NCBI RefSeq assembly: GCF_000621805.1
Contig: NZ_JHXH01000006.1
Location: 1 to 64,000, forward strand
Source of the DNA: Ruminococcus sp. FC2018
GTDB taxonomy: Bacteria > Bacillota > Clostridia > Oscillospirales > Ruminococcaceae
DNA length: 64,000 bases
Reading direction: 5' to 3'
Part shown: one piece after another, positions 41,552 to 48,642 of the stretch
How positions within the stretch are numbered: position 1 is the first letter of the stretch
Layout: each line of letters starts with the position of its first letter
Notes under the pieces: generated by a model
Seen by the model: only the letters and a program-made list of their open reading frames with translations
Told to the model about the DNA's origin: nothing
The model's database searches: none
Translations under genes and position numbers: made by a program

Positions 41552-42862
41552 TTGGGAAAGTATTGGAATGAACAGATCGAGTGTATGGATCGGGATCAGA
41601 TGAAAGCTCTGCAAAGTGAAAGGCTTGTAAAGCAGGTACAGCACGTCTGGGACAACGTTCCCTACTATAGGAAAAAAATGGAGGAAAAGGGCGTTACACC
41701 ACAGGATATAAATGGCATTGAGGATCTTTACAAGCTGCCCTTTCTTTCAAAGGCGGATCTGCGTGACGCATACCCCTATGGATTGCTGGCAAAGCCTCTG
41801 AGCGAGTGCGTCAGGATACATTCTACCAGCGGCACCACAGGCAAAAGGGTAGTGGCTTTTTATACGCAAAACGACGTTGATATGTGGGAAGACTGCGTTG
41901 CAAGAGCAATTACCGCTGCCGGAGGTACAAATGACGACGTCTGTCAGGTGGCTTACGGCTACGGTCTGTTTACAGGCGGAGCAGGTCTCCACGGCGGTTC
42001 CCATAAGGTGGGCTGCCTTACTCTGCCAATGTCATCGGGTAATACCGAAAGACAGATCCAGTTCATGCAGGATCTTGGGGCTACGATCCTTTGCTGCACA
42101 CCGTCATATGCCGCTTATATCGGAGAAACGGTGAAGAAAATGGGGCTTACTCCGGATGATCTTAAACTCAAAGCAGGTATCTTCGGCGCAGAGCCGTGGA
42201 CAGAGGAAATGCGCCAGCAGATACAGAGATCTCTTGGCATAAAGGCATATGATATCTACGGTCTTACCGAGTCCAGCGGTCCGGGCGTGGCTTTTGAGTG
42301 CGAATGTCAGCACGGAATGCATATAAACGAGGATAACTTTATCGCCGAGATAATAAACCCGGAAACCGGTGAGGTCCTCCCTGACGGCGAGAAGGGCGAG
42401 CTTGTGTTTACAAGCATCACAAAAGAGGCGTTCCCGCTCCTTCGTTACAGAACAAGAGATATATGCGTGCTCACAAGAGAGAAGTGCTCTTGCGGAAGGA
42501 CTCTTGTGAGAATGGCAAAGCCAATGGGTCGCTCGGACGATATGCTTATAATCCGTGGAGTAAACGTATTCCCGTCACAGATAGAGACTGTACTTTTGAA
42601 GATGAGCAATGCAACGCCTAACTACCAGATCGTTGTTGGCAGAGAGAATAATACCGATACCTTTGAGATAAGAGTTGAAATTACCGATGAGATGTTCAAC
42701 GATACTATCCGTTCCATTGAGGAACTTGAGAGAAAAATATCTCAGGATATGCTCTCAGTCCTGGGCATCAAGGCAAAGATACGTCTTGTTGAGCCTAACA
42801 GTATCCCCAGAAGCGAGGGTAAGGCTGTAAGAGTTATAGATAACAGAAAGCTTTTAGACTAA
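41552..42862 (+). CDS. paaK: Phenylacetate-CoA ligase (PaaK family)
   Basis: It activates phenylacetate or other arylacetates with ATP and CoA. The 436 residues match the family, with the AMP-binding loop STSGTTGKRVV, DIYGLTESSGPG and the hinge GRSDDMLIIRGVNVFPSQIE. The start is TTG at 41552, set by AGGAGTGAG upstream; no ATG is suitable. Located directly behind iorAB, it would supply aryl-acetyl-CoA to the oxidoreductase for reductive carboxylation, or use its product to make ATP in the catabolic direction. Confidence 0.93.
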   Translation: MGKYWNEQIECMDRDQMKALQSERLVKQVQHVWDNVPYYRKKMEEKGVTPQDINGIEDLYKLPFLSKADLRDAYPYGLLAKPLSECVRIHSTSGTTGKRVVAFYTQNDVDMWEDCVARAITAAGGTNDDVCQVAYGYGLFTGGAGLHGGSHKVGCLTLPMSSGNTERQIQFMQDLGATILCCTPSYAAYIGETVKKMGLTPDDLKLKAGIFGAEPWTEEMRQQIQRSLGIKAYDIYGLTESSGPGVAFECECQHGMHINEDNFIAEIINPETGEVLPDGEKGELVFTSITKEAFPLLRYRTRDICVLTREKCSCGRTLVRMAKPMGRSDDMLIIRGVNVFPSQIETVLLKMSNATPNYQIVVGRENNTDTFEIRVEITDEMFNDTIRSIEELERKISQDMLSVLGIKAKIRLVEPNSIPRSEGKAVRVIDNRKLLD

Positions 42863-42899
42863 ATATCATATACTATATTACAGATAGGGGGTCATTTAC

Positions 42900-43331
42900 A
42901 TGACAGTAAAACAGTTATCAGTTTTTGTTGAAAACAGACCCGGAAGGCTCAGTGCGATCACAGAGCTCCTGGGAAACGCAGGTATCAATATCCGTGCTAT
43001 GTCCATTGCAGACACCAAGGACTTCGGTATATTGAGACTTATCGTTGACAATGCGGAAAAATCCGTTAAGGTCCTCAAAGATGAGGGCTGCTCGGTGACG
43101 CTGTCCAACGTTCTTGTGCTGAGAATAACCGACAGACCCGGCGGACTTGCAGAGGCAATGAAGGTGCTTTACAGCTATAATATCAGCGTTGAGTATATGT
43201 ACGCTGCGTTTATCAATACCGAAAGCAATACCGCTTGTCTGGTGCTTCGTGTGGACGATAATGACAAGGCTATAACTGCCCTGGAGGAGAAGGGCTACAA
43301 GCTTCTTTCACAGAACGAACTGGGACTCTGA
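42900..43331 (+). CDS. Tandem ACT-domain protein
   Basis: A 143-residue protein of two ACT domains (about 3-68 and 72-138). The first begins QLSVFVENRPGRLSAITELLGNAGINIRAMSI and the second RITDRPGGLAEAMKVLYSYNISVEYMYA. ACT domains bind amino acids, and this type commonly sits behind paaK/ior genes. It probably senses an aromatic amino acid and modulates the enzymes, but no partner domain is attached. It is the last gene of the ior operon, and GGGGGT precedes the ATG. Confidence 0.9.
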   Translation: MTVKQLSVFVENRPGRLSAITELLGNAGINIRAMSIADTKDFGILRLIVDNAEKSVKVLKDEGCSVTLSNVLVLRITDRPGGLAEAMKVLYSYNISVEYMYAAFINTESNTACLVLRVDDNDKAITALEEKGYKLLSQNELGL

Positions 43332-43414
43332 CAGTGCCCACAAAACGCCTTGAATGTAAGCATTGGCTAACTATTCCCAAAAAATGAAATTTTAGTGAAA
43401 ATACAAAAATGCAC

Positions 43415-43442
43415 TTGATTTTTTAAAAAAATGTGCTATGAT
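43415..43442 (+). promoter_or_regulatory. Promoter of the ferredoxin gene
   Basis: TTGATT (43415-43420), a 16-bp spacer and TATGAT (43437-43442). Confidence 0.7.
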
Positions 43443-43498
43443 AATAACAGGCACAAGAGGTCGTGTCTGTATAAAATGAAAACAAGGAGGATTTCACT

Positions 43499-43669
43499 AT
43501 GGCTTATAAAATCAGTGATGAGTGCATCGGCTGCGGCGCTTGCGTAGACGGCTGCCCTGTTGGTGCTATTGCTATGGACGCTGACAAGGCTAAGATCGAC
43601 GCTGATGCTTGCATTGATTGCGGTGCTTGCAACGGTGTTTGCCCTGTAGGAGCTCCAAATCAGGAATAA
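43499..43669 (+). CDS. 2[4Fe-4S] ferredoxin
   Basis: A 56-residue protein read directly from the sequence. It starts MAYKISDECIGCGACVDGCP and ends CIDCGACNGVCPVGAPNQE, with two clean CxxCxxCxxxCP motifs, the clostridial ferredoxin layout. AAGGAGG lies 8 nt before the ATG. It carries low-potential electrons for oxidoreductases, plausibly the IorAB enzyme encoded just upstream. It has its own promoter and a probable terminator. Confidence 0.96.
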   Translation: MAYKISDECIGCGACVDGCPVGAIAMDADKAKIDADACIDCGACNGVCPVGAPNQE

Positions 43670-43681
43670 TTACATAATTAT

Positions 43682-43718
43682 CGGAAAGCACCTGTCCCAA
43701 AGGATGGGCGCTTTTTTG
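43682..43718 (+). terminator. Terminator of the ferredoxin gene
   Basis: An imperfect hairpin (AAAGCACCTGTCCC with GGGCGCTTT) is followed by a T-run. Confidence 0.6.
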
Positions 43719-43800
43719 TGCAATTTTGCTAAAAATTACAGTTTGTAATCGTTAAAATTATATCGATTACAGAAATATTACAACTTGGTTACAAAATCCG

Positions 43801-43829
43801 TTGACACTCCTTTTTCCTTGTGTTATACT
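43801..43829 (+). promoter_or_regulatory. Consensus promoter of the transglutaminase-like gene
   Basis: TTGACA (43801-43806), a 17-bp spacer and TATACT (43824-43829). Confidence 0.88.
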
Positions 43830-43867
43830 TGTATACGGGGAAAAACATAATAAGGAGTTACTATTTA

Positions 43868-44809
43868 ATGAGTACATTGAAAACCAGCGTCAAGAGCAGG
43901 ATAATTGCCGCTGCGGCTTGTATTGCCGTAGGAACCGGCGCATCAGGTTATTTTGCGATTGGCAATGGCGGAGATCAGGTTAGTACAGGTGAGACAAATA
44001 CAACTCTCGCCGCAGAAGTTTCCACAGAATCATCCGCAGAGAAAACGGAAGCAGCACAGACAGTAACATATAAAATGTGGCAGCCAAAGCTTGCAGCAGC
44101 TCCAACGACTGCTCAGACAAAGACTGTAACACAACAGACTACCAAGCAGACCACAACAACTTCCGCAGCGACTACAACCAAGGCTGTTACCACAACAAAA
44201 GCTGTGACCACAAAAAAGGCAGTTACAACAACTAAAAAGGTGACCGCTGCAAAGCCTGTGACCACTACAAAGATACAGGGCGATCCTGTTATTTATGATG
44301 TTGGCGGCTCGGTAAAGGAAAGACTTAATTCCGTTAAGCCTGACCAGCTCAAGCAGACTATCACTGTAACAGGCAACGAGAGAGCAGTGCTTGAAAAGTA
44401 CATGAAGGCTCTTGTAAATGATAAGATGACAAATTACGAAAAGGTACTTACCTGTTATGACTATCTTATCAACCACACATATTACGCATACGGCGGCTGG
44501 AGCAATCCTATCCAGTCCGTGCTGGTAAAGGGATTTGGCACTTGCACCGAGTATTCACATACAATGTGTGCAATGCTGCGTTACATGGGCTTTAAGGCTA
44601 ATACTGTATGGGGTCAGACCACACTTGCAGGCGGCGGATACGGTCAGCATATGTGGGTAGAGCTTACTATAAACGGCAATGTTTATGTTGTTGACCCGCA
44701 GGTAGATGACAATATGTCCTACGGCGGAAATCTCTCGCACAGAAGATTTGTCAAGCTTTATTCCGAAGTACCCGGACAGTATATCAGAGGATATACAGAG
44801 AAGTGGTAA
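43868..44809 (+). CDS. Exported transglutaminase-like protein with Thr-rich linker
   Basis: A 313-residue protein. The N-terminal signal/anchor (about 8-32) is followed by a linker (about 65-145) dominated by TTT, TTKAVTTTKAV and TTKK units. The C-terminal domain (about 155-313) has the transglutaminase/protease triad: Cys in FGTCTEYSHTMC, His in GQHMWVEL and Asp in YVVDPQ. Surface proteins of this kind may crosslink or cut wall or surface proteins. ATG 43868 has AAGGAG upstream; an in-frame ATG at 43820 lies inside the promoter and is rejected. Confidence 0.88.
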   Translation: MSTLKTSVKSRIIAAAACIAVGTGASGYFAIGNGGDQVSTGETNTTLAAEVSTESSAEKTEAAQTVTYKMWQPKLAAAPTTAQTKTVTQQTTKQTTTTSAATTTKAVTTTKAVTTKKAVTTTKKVTAAKPVTTTKIQGDPVIYDVGGSVKERLNSVKPDQLKQTITVTGNERAVLEKYMKALVNDKMTNYEKVLTCYDYLINHTYYAYGGWSNPIQSVLVKGFGTCTEYSHTMCAMLRYMGFKANTVWGQTTLAGGGYGQHMWVELTINGNVYVVDPQVDDNMSYGGNLSHRRFVKLYSEVPGQYIRGYTEKW

Positions 44810-44821
44810 TATGAAATTCAG

Positions 44822-44850
44822 GGCATCGCTGATAAGCGGTGCCTTTTTTC
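44822..44850 (+). terminator. Terminator of the transglutaminase-like gene
   Basis: GGCATCGCT pairs with AGCGGTGCC, followed by TTTTTTC. Confidence 0.88.
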
Positions 44851-44879
44851 TTGCAAAAAAGGGGAAATTGTGTTATACT
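44851..44879 (+). promoter_or_regulatory. Promoter of the two-component system
   Basis: TTGCAA (44851-44856), a 17-bp spacer and TATACT (44874-44879). Confidence 0.78.
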
Positions 44880-44937
44880 TTAAGGTAATATTAAAGTTGC
44901 CATGCTACAATGGGGAAAATGGAGAAGGAGTGAGAAT

Positions 44938-45618
44938 ATGAGACTTTTGCTTGCAGAGGACGAGAAGGAGCTTTCCAACGCCTTGGTGGCGGTCTTAAAA
45001 CACAGCAACTATTCCGTGGACGCTGTTTATGACGGTGCGGACGCTCTCAGCTACGGCATAAGCGAAAACTATGACGGTATGATCCTTGATATAATGATGC
45101 CCAAAATGGACGGTATAGAGGTGCTGAAAAAGCTGCGTGAAAAGGGGATAAATACCCCTGTGCTGCTGCTTACGGCAAAGTCTCAGGTAAGCGACAGGAT
45201 AACAGGTCTTGACAGCGGTGCGGATGACTATCTGACAAAGCCCTTTGCCATGGGTGAGCTGCTTGCAAGGATAAGAGCAATGACACGGCGCAAGACCGAG
45301 TTTTCACCTAATGACCTGAGCTTTGGCAACATAACTCTCAGCCGTGAGACCTTTGATCTGAAAGGTCCTGACGGCACTCAAAGACTGGGCAACAAGGAGT
45401 TCCAGATGCTTGAGATGATGATGAGCAATAAAAACGTGCTTATCTCCACCGAGCGTTTTATGGAGAGAATATGGGGCTATGACAGCGATGCAGAAATAAA
45501 TGTGGTTTGGGTATTTATATCCTATCTTCGCAAAAAGCTTGCCAGCGTGGGGGCGGATGTGGAGATAAAGGCTTCACGAGGTGTTGGATATACCCTTGTT
45601 CAGAAGCAGGAGAAATAA
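44938..45618 (+). CDS. OmpR-family response regulator
   Basis: A 226-residue DNA-binding regulator. The receiver domain (1-115) has the acidic pair in LAEDEKE, phospho-acceptor Asp51 in LDIMMPKMDG and Lys in LTKPF. The winged helix (about 130-222) ends SYLRKKLASVGADVEIKASRGVGYTLV. ATG 44938 has AAGGAGTGAG upstream; an in-frame ATG 36 bp earlier has none. The cognate kinase gene starts 33 bp later. Its likely target is the VTC-DUF4956 operon just downstream. Confidence 0.95.
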   Translation: MRLLLAEDEKELSNALVAVLKHSNYSVDAVYDGADALSYGISENYDGMILDIMMPKMDGIEVLKKLREKGINTPVLLLTAKSQVSDRITGLDSGADDYLTKPFAMGELLARIRAMTRRKTEFSPNDLSFGNITLSRETFDLKGPDGTQRLGNKEFQMLEMMMSNKNVLISTERFMERIWGYDSDAEINVVWVFISYLRKKLASVGADVEIKASRGVGYTLVQKQEK

Positions 45619-45651
45619 ATACTTCAGGGTGAGAATAAGGAGTGAGCGAAG

Positions 45652-46926
45652 ATGATAAAACGGCTCCAGCAAAAGTTCGTGGCTATCGTTGCGGTCTCTT
45701 TGTTTGTGGTTGAGCTGCTGATAATCGGCGGCATCAATATCTTCAATATCCGTTCCATAGATTCAGACTATGATAAGGTCATGAATATGCTTGTGGAAAA
45801 CGACGGTATGATACCTGATTTTCCACGGCATGACGACGGCTTTAAGCCCGACAAGAAAATGGGCAGCGAGCAGAACAGGATGAACGACAGGAACTTCAAC
45901 GAGGAAACTAAATACCAGACAAGATATTTTATCGTCTATTTTTCCACAAATGGCAGCGTTTCCGGTGTGAACACGGGGCATATCGCTGCGGTGAACAGCG
46001 AGCGTGCTGTGGAGTACGCCAAGCAGGCACTTGAAGACGGGGACGAAAAGGGAAGCATAGACATATATAAATACAGCGTAAATACCACCGATAAGGGCAA
46101 AATGGTAATATTCCTTGATGCAAGGTCGGGCAGCGAAAATAAGAAAAGATTTCTGCTCATATCAGCCGTTGTGGCAGCGGCAGGCTACCTGCTGACCTGC
46201 CTGCTGGTCATCATTTTCTCAAAGCGTGCTGTAAGACCGGCGGTGGAGAGCTTTGAGAAACAGCGCCGATTCATAACCGATGCAGGACACGAGATAAAGA
46301 CACCTCTTGCCATTATTTCAGCCAATACCGAGGTCATAGAGATGACCACAGAGGAGAGCGAGTGGACAAAAAGCATAAAGAACCAGGTAACACGGCTTGA
46401 CGGGCTTGTGAAAGAGCTTCTGCGGCTTTCCAAAATGGAGGAGGACGACGTAAAGCTGGTGTTCACGGAGTTTGACGCTTCACAGACGGTAAGCGATGCG
46501 GCACAGAGCTTTGAAGCCCTTGCAAGGACCAACGGCAAGGAGATAAAGACCGATATAACCCGGGGGATCACTATAAACGGCGACAAATCCGCTGTGAGCC
46601 AGCTTGTGGGAATACTTGTGGAAAATGCGGTGAAATATGCCGACGATGATTCGGACATAACCGTGTCTCTTAAAAAGTCTGCCAGCGGAAGGCACGCACA
46701 TCTAAGCGTTTCAAACAAATGCAGCGACCCGCCAAAGGACACAGAAAAGCTGTTTGACCGGTTTTACAGGGACGATTCCTCACGGTCCCGTGAAGGCTCC
46801 GGTCCGGGCGGATACGGCATAGGGCTCTCCATAGCACGTGCAGTGATGAATGCACACAAGGGCAAAATTACCTGCAAGGCGGAAGACAACACAGTTACCT
46901 TTACCGCAGTTTTCAGAGCAGTTTAA
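45652..46926 (+). CDS. Membrane sensor histidine kinase
   Basis: A 424-residue partner of the preceding regulator. TM1 (about 10-32), an extracytoplasmic sensor (about 33-163) rich in Asp/Met/Lys, TM2 (about 166-190) and a short linker without a clear HAMP domain are followed by HisKA with phospho-acceptor His213 in TDAGHEIKTPLA. The HATPase has the N-box in ILVENAVKYA and GPGGYGIGLSIAR. The sensor ligand is unknown. AAGGAGTGAG precedes the ATG, and a strong terminator follows. Confidence 0.94.
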   Translation: MIKRLQQKFVAIVAVSLFVVELLIIGGINIFNIRSIDSDYDKVMNMLVENDGMIPDFPRHDDGFKPDKKMGSEQNRMNDRNFNEETKYQTRYFIVYFSTNGSVSGVNTGHIAAVNSERAVEYAKQALEDGDEKGSIDIYKYSVNTTDKGKMVIFLDARSGSENKKRFLLISAVVAAAGYLLTCLLVIIFSKRAVRPAVESFEKQRRFITDAGHEIKTPLAIISANTEVIEMTTEESEWTKSIKNQVTRLDGLVKELLRLSKMEEDDVKLVFTEFDASQTVSDAAQSFEALARTNGKEIKTDITRGITINGDKSAVSQLVGILVENAVKYADDDSDITVSLKKSASGRHAHLSVSNKCSDPPKDTEKLFDRFYRDDSSRSREGSGPGGYGIGLSIARAVMNAHKGKITCKAEDNTVTFTAVFRAV

Positions 46927-46971
46927 AGCAAAACTTAAAGCTTTTAAGGAAATAAGCGTTTGATATTCAAG

Positions 46972-47007
46972 GCGCATCTCGGGAAAACCCCGCAGATGCG
47001 CTTTTTT
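46972..47007 (+). terminator. Terminator of the two-component system
   Basis: GCGCATCT pairs with AGATGCGC, followed by TTTTTT. Confidence 0.9.
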
Positions 47008-47034
47008 ACGCTTTCACAAAAATTGCACACTAAC

Positions 47035-47066
47035 TTTAGGTACGTTTAAGGTTACATGGTTATACT
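47035..47066 (+). promoter_or_regulatory. Candidate response-regulator-activated promoter of the VTC operon
   Basis: A good -10 (TATACT at 47061-47066) has no matching -35. Instead two direct repeats, TTTAGGTAC (47035) and TTTAAGGTTAC (47045), with 10-bp phase cover that position. This is the usual layout for an OmpR-type activator such as the one encoded upstream. Binding is inferred. Confidence 0.45.
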
Positions 47067-47101
47067 TAAACCATAGCAAGAGACAGAAAGGGATGAGTGA
47101 T

Positions 47102-47830
47102 ATGGGAGAATACAGAGAGATTTTTAAGCGTACCGAGCAGAAATACCTGCTGGATGAGCAGACATACAGAAAGATGATGCATGCGCTCAGCGGATATGCA
47201 AAAGTAGATAAATACGGAAAGACTACGATCTGCAATATATATTACGATACACCTGACCACAAGCTGGTAAGAAGGTCGCTGGAAAAGCCCCTTTACAAGG
47301 AAAAGATCAGAGTCAGAAGCTACGGCACACCCTCAAAGGGTTCCACGGTTTTTGTGGAGCTGAAAAAGAAGTATGAGGGCGTGGTTTACAAAAGAAGGGT
47401 GGATATGTCCCTGGAGCAGTCAAATGCATTTTCTTCGGAAAGGACTCTGCCGATGAATAACCCCCAGATAGAGAAAGAGCTTGCTTATTGCTTTTCACTC
47501 TATGAGGGACTTGCACCGGCGATGTATCTGAGCTATGACAGAATAGCCCTTTATGCATCAGATGATCCTGAGGTGAGAATAACATTTGATTCAAATGTAA
47601 CATACCGTGAAAATGCCCTTGATCTTTCAAGAGGCGTGTGGGGCAGCGAGCTGCTGGAAAAAGGCGAAAGAATAATGGAAATAAAGATAGCAGGTCCAAT
47701 GCCCATGTGGCTGGTGAGAATACTTGATGAGCTGAAGATCTATCCCACATCGTTTTCAAAATACGGTGCAGCTTATCAGAAAGAATTACTGAATAAGAAT
47801 ATGGAAAAGGAGGGCGTTTATTGTGCTTGA
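47102..47830 (+). CDS. VTC-domain protein (polyphosphate polymerase-like)
   Basis: A 242-residue cytoplasmic protein with the VTC fold known from the yeast vacuolar polyphosphate polymerase. Basic tunnel residues appear in order: EIFKRTEQKYLLD, KEKIRVRSYG, FVELKKKYEGVVYKRR and ILEIKI-like IMEIKIAGPMP. Yeast VTC makes polyphosphate from ATP; the role of bacterial homologues is unsettled. ATG 47102 gives GAAAGGG 9 nt spacing, whereas ATG 47093 abuts it. It overlaps the DUF4956 gene by 8 bp. Confidence 0.9.
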   Translation: MGEYREIFKRTEQKYLLDEQTYRKMMHALSGYAKVDKYGKTTICNIYYDTPDHKLVRRSLEKPLYKEKIRVRSYGTPSKGSTVFVELKKKYEGVVYKRRVDMSLEQSNAFSSERTLPMNNPQIEKELAYCFSLYEGLAPAMYLSYDRIALYASDDPEVRITFDSNVTYRENALDLSRGVWGSELLEKGERIMEIKIAGPMPMWLVRILDELKIYPTSFSKYGAAYQKELLNKNMEKEGVYCA

Positions 47831-48497
47831 TCTTACAACTGCTGATTTTACAACTGTTACAAACGGGACCTTACTTCTGAGTTCACTGGTCTCTATCGTT
47901 CTCGGGGTGATAATAGCTGCCTCGTTCAACTTCAGAAACAAAAAATCCAGAGGTTTTCTGATGACCCTTAGTGTGCTGCCTTTCATAGTGCAGATAGTAA
48001 TAATGCTGGTCAACGGAAACGTTGGTACAGGTGTTGCGGTAATGGGAGCTTTCAGCCTTGTGCGTTTCAGATCCGTACCCGGCAACGCAAAGGATATATG
48101 TTCCATATTTCTGGCAATGGCTGTTGGACTTGCAACGGGAACAATGCATCTTATACTTGCTTCCCTGGCAGTTATCGTGGTTTGTGCTCTGAACATAGTG
48201 TTCACGCTTATTCCGGAAAACAATGCATCAGGCACCGAAAAGGAGCTTACGGTCCTTATCCCCGAAAGCCTGGATTATGCCTCGGTTTTTGACGACATCT
48301 TTGAAAACTATACCACACAAAACGAGCTTACACAGGTAAAGACCGTGAATATGGGCAGCCTGTACAAGCTTAAATACACAATAAAATTAAAGGACAAAAC
48401 AAAAGAAAAGGAAATGCTTGATGAGATAAGAGTAAGAAACGGTAACCTGGAGGTTATATGTTCAAGGGCGAAAGAAATCGAAGGCGAACAGCTCTGA
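47823..48497 (+). CDS. DUF4956 membrane protein
   Basis: A 224-residue protein with four hydrophobic segments in the first ~125 residues, including the DUF4956 signature GNVGTGVAVMGAFSLVRFRSVPGNAKDI. A soluble alpha/beta C-terminal domain of about 100 residues (about 128-224) follows. The start is GTG at 47823 with GGAGG upstream, inside the end of the VTC gene, so translation is coupled. DUF4956 and VTC proteins are often encoded together, often with CotH-type or beta-helix surface proteins. The molecular function is unknown. Confidence 0.9.
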   Translation: MLDLTTADFTTVTNGTLLLSSLVSIVLGVIIAASFNFRNKKSRGFLMTLSVLPFIVQIVIMLVNGNVGTGVAVMGAFSLVRFRSVPGNAKDICSIFLAMAVGLATGTMHLILASLAVIVVCALNIVFTLIPENNASGTEKELTVLIPESLDYASVFDDIFENYTTQNELTQVKTVNMGSLYKLKYTIKLKDKTKEKEMLDEIRVRNGNLEVICSRAKEIEGEQL

Positions 48498-48533
48498 CGG
48501 CGTATCCGTGCAAAAGAAAGGAGCGCTCTTGCC

Positions 48534-48617
48534 ATGAAAAGAAAGATACAAGCTTTAAAAGCAGCGATAATAGTAGCACTTTGCCGCATTAAGGCGAGAG
48601 AAGCGATTACAGACTGA
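48534..48617 (+). CDS. Possible 27-residue peptide gene
   Basis: ATG at 48534 preceded by AAAGGAG (10-nt spacing) opens a 27-residue frame, MKRKIQALKAAIIVAL... ending AREAITD. It is basic and amphipathic. It lies between the DUF4956 gene and the lipoprotein gene, where the spacing is otherwise unexplained. It could equally be a leader peptide or chance. Neither homologues nor expression can be judged here. Confidence 0.35.
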   Translation: MKRKIQALKAAIIVALCRIKAREAITD

Positions 48618-48642
48618 CAGACAGATCAGAGGTTGAGAAAGT

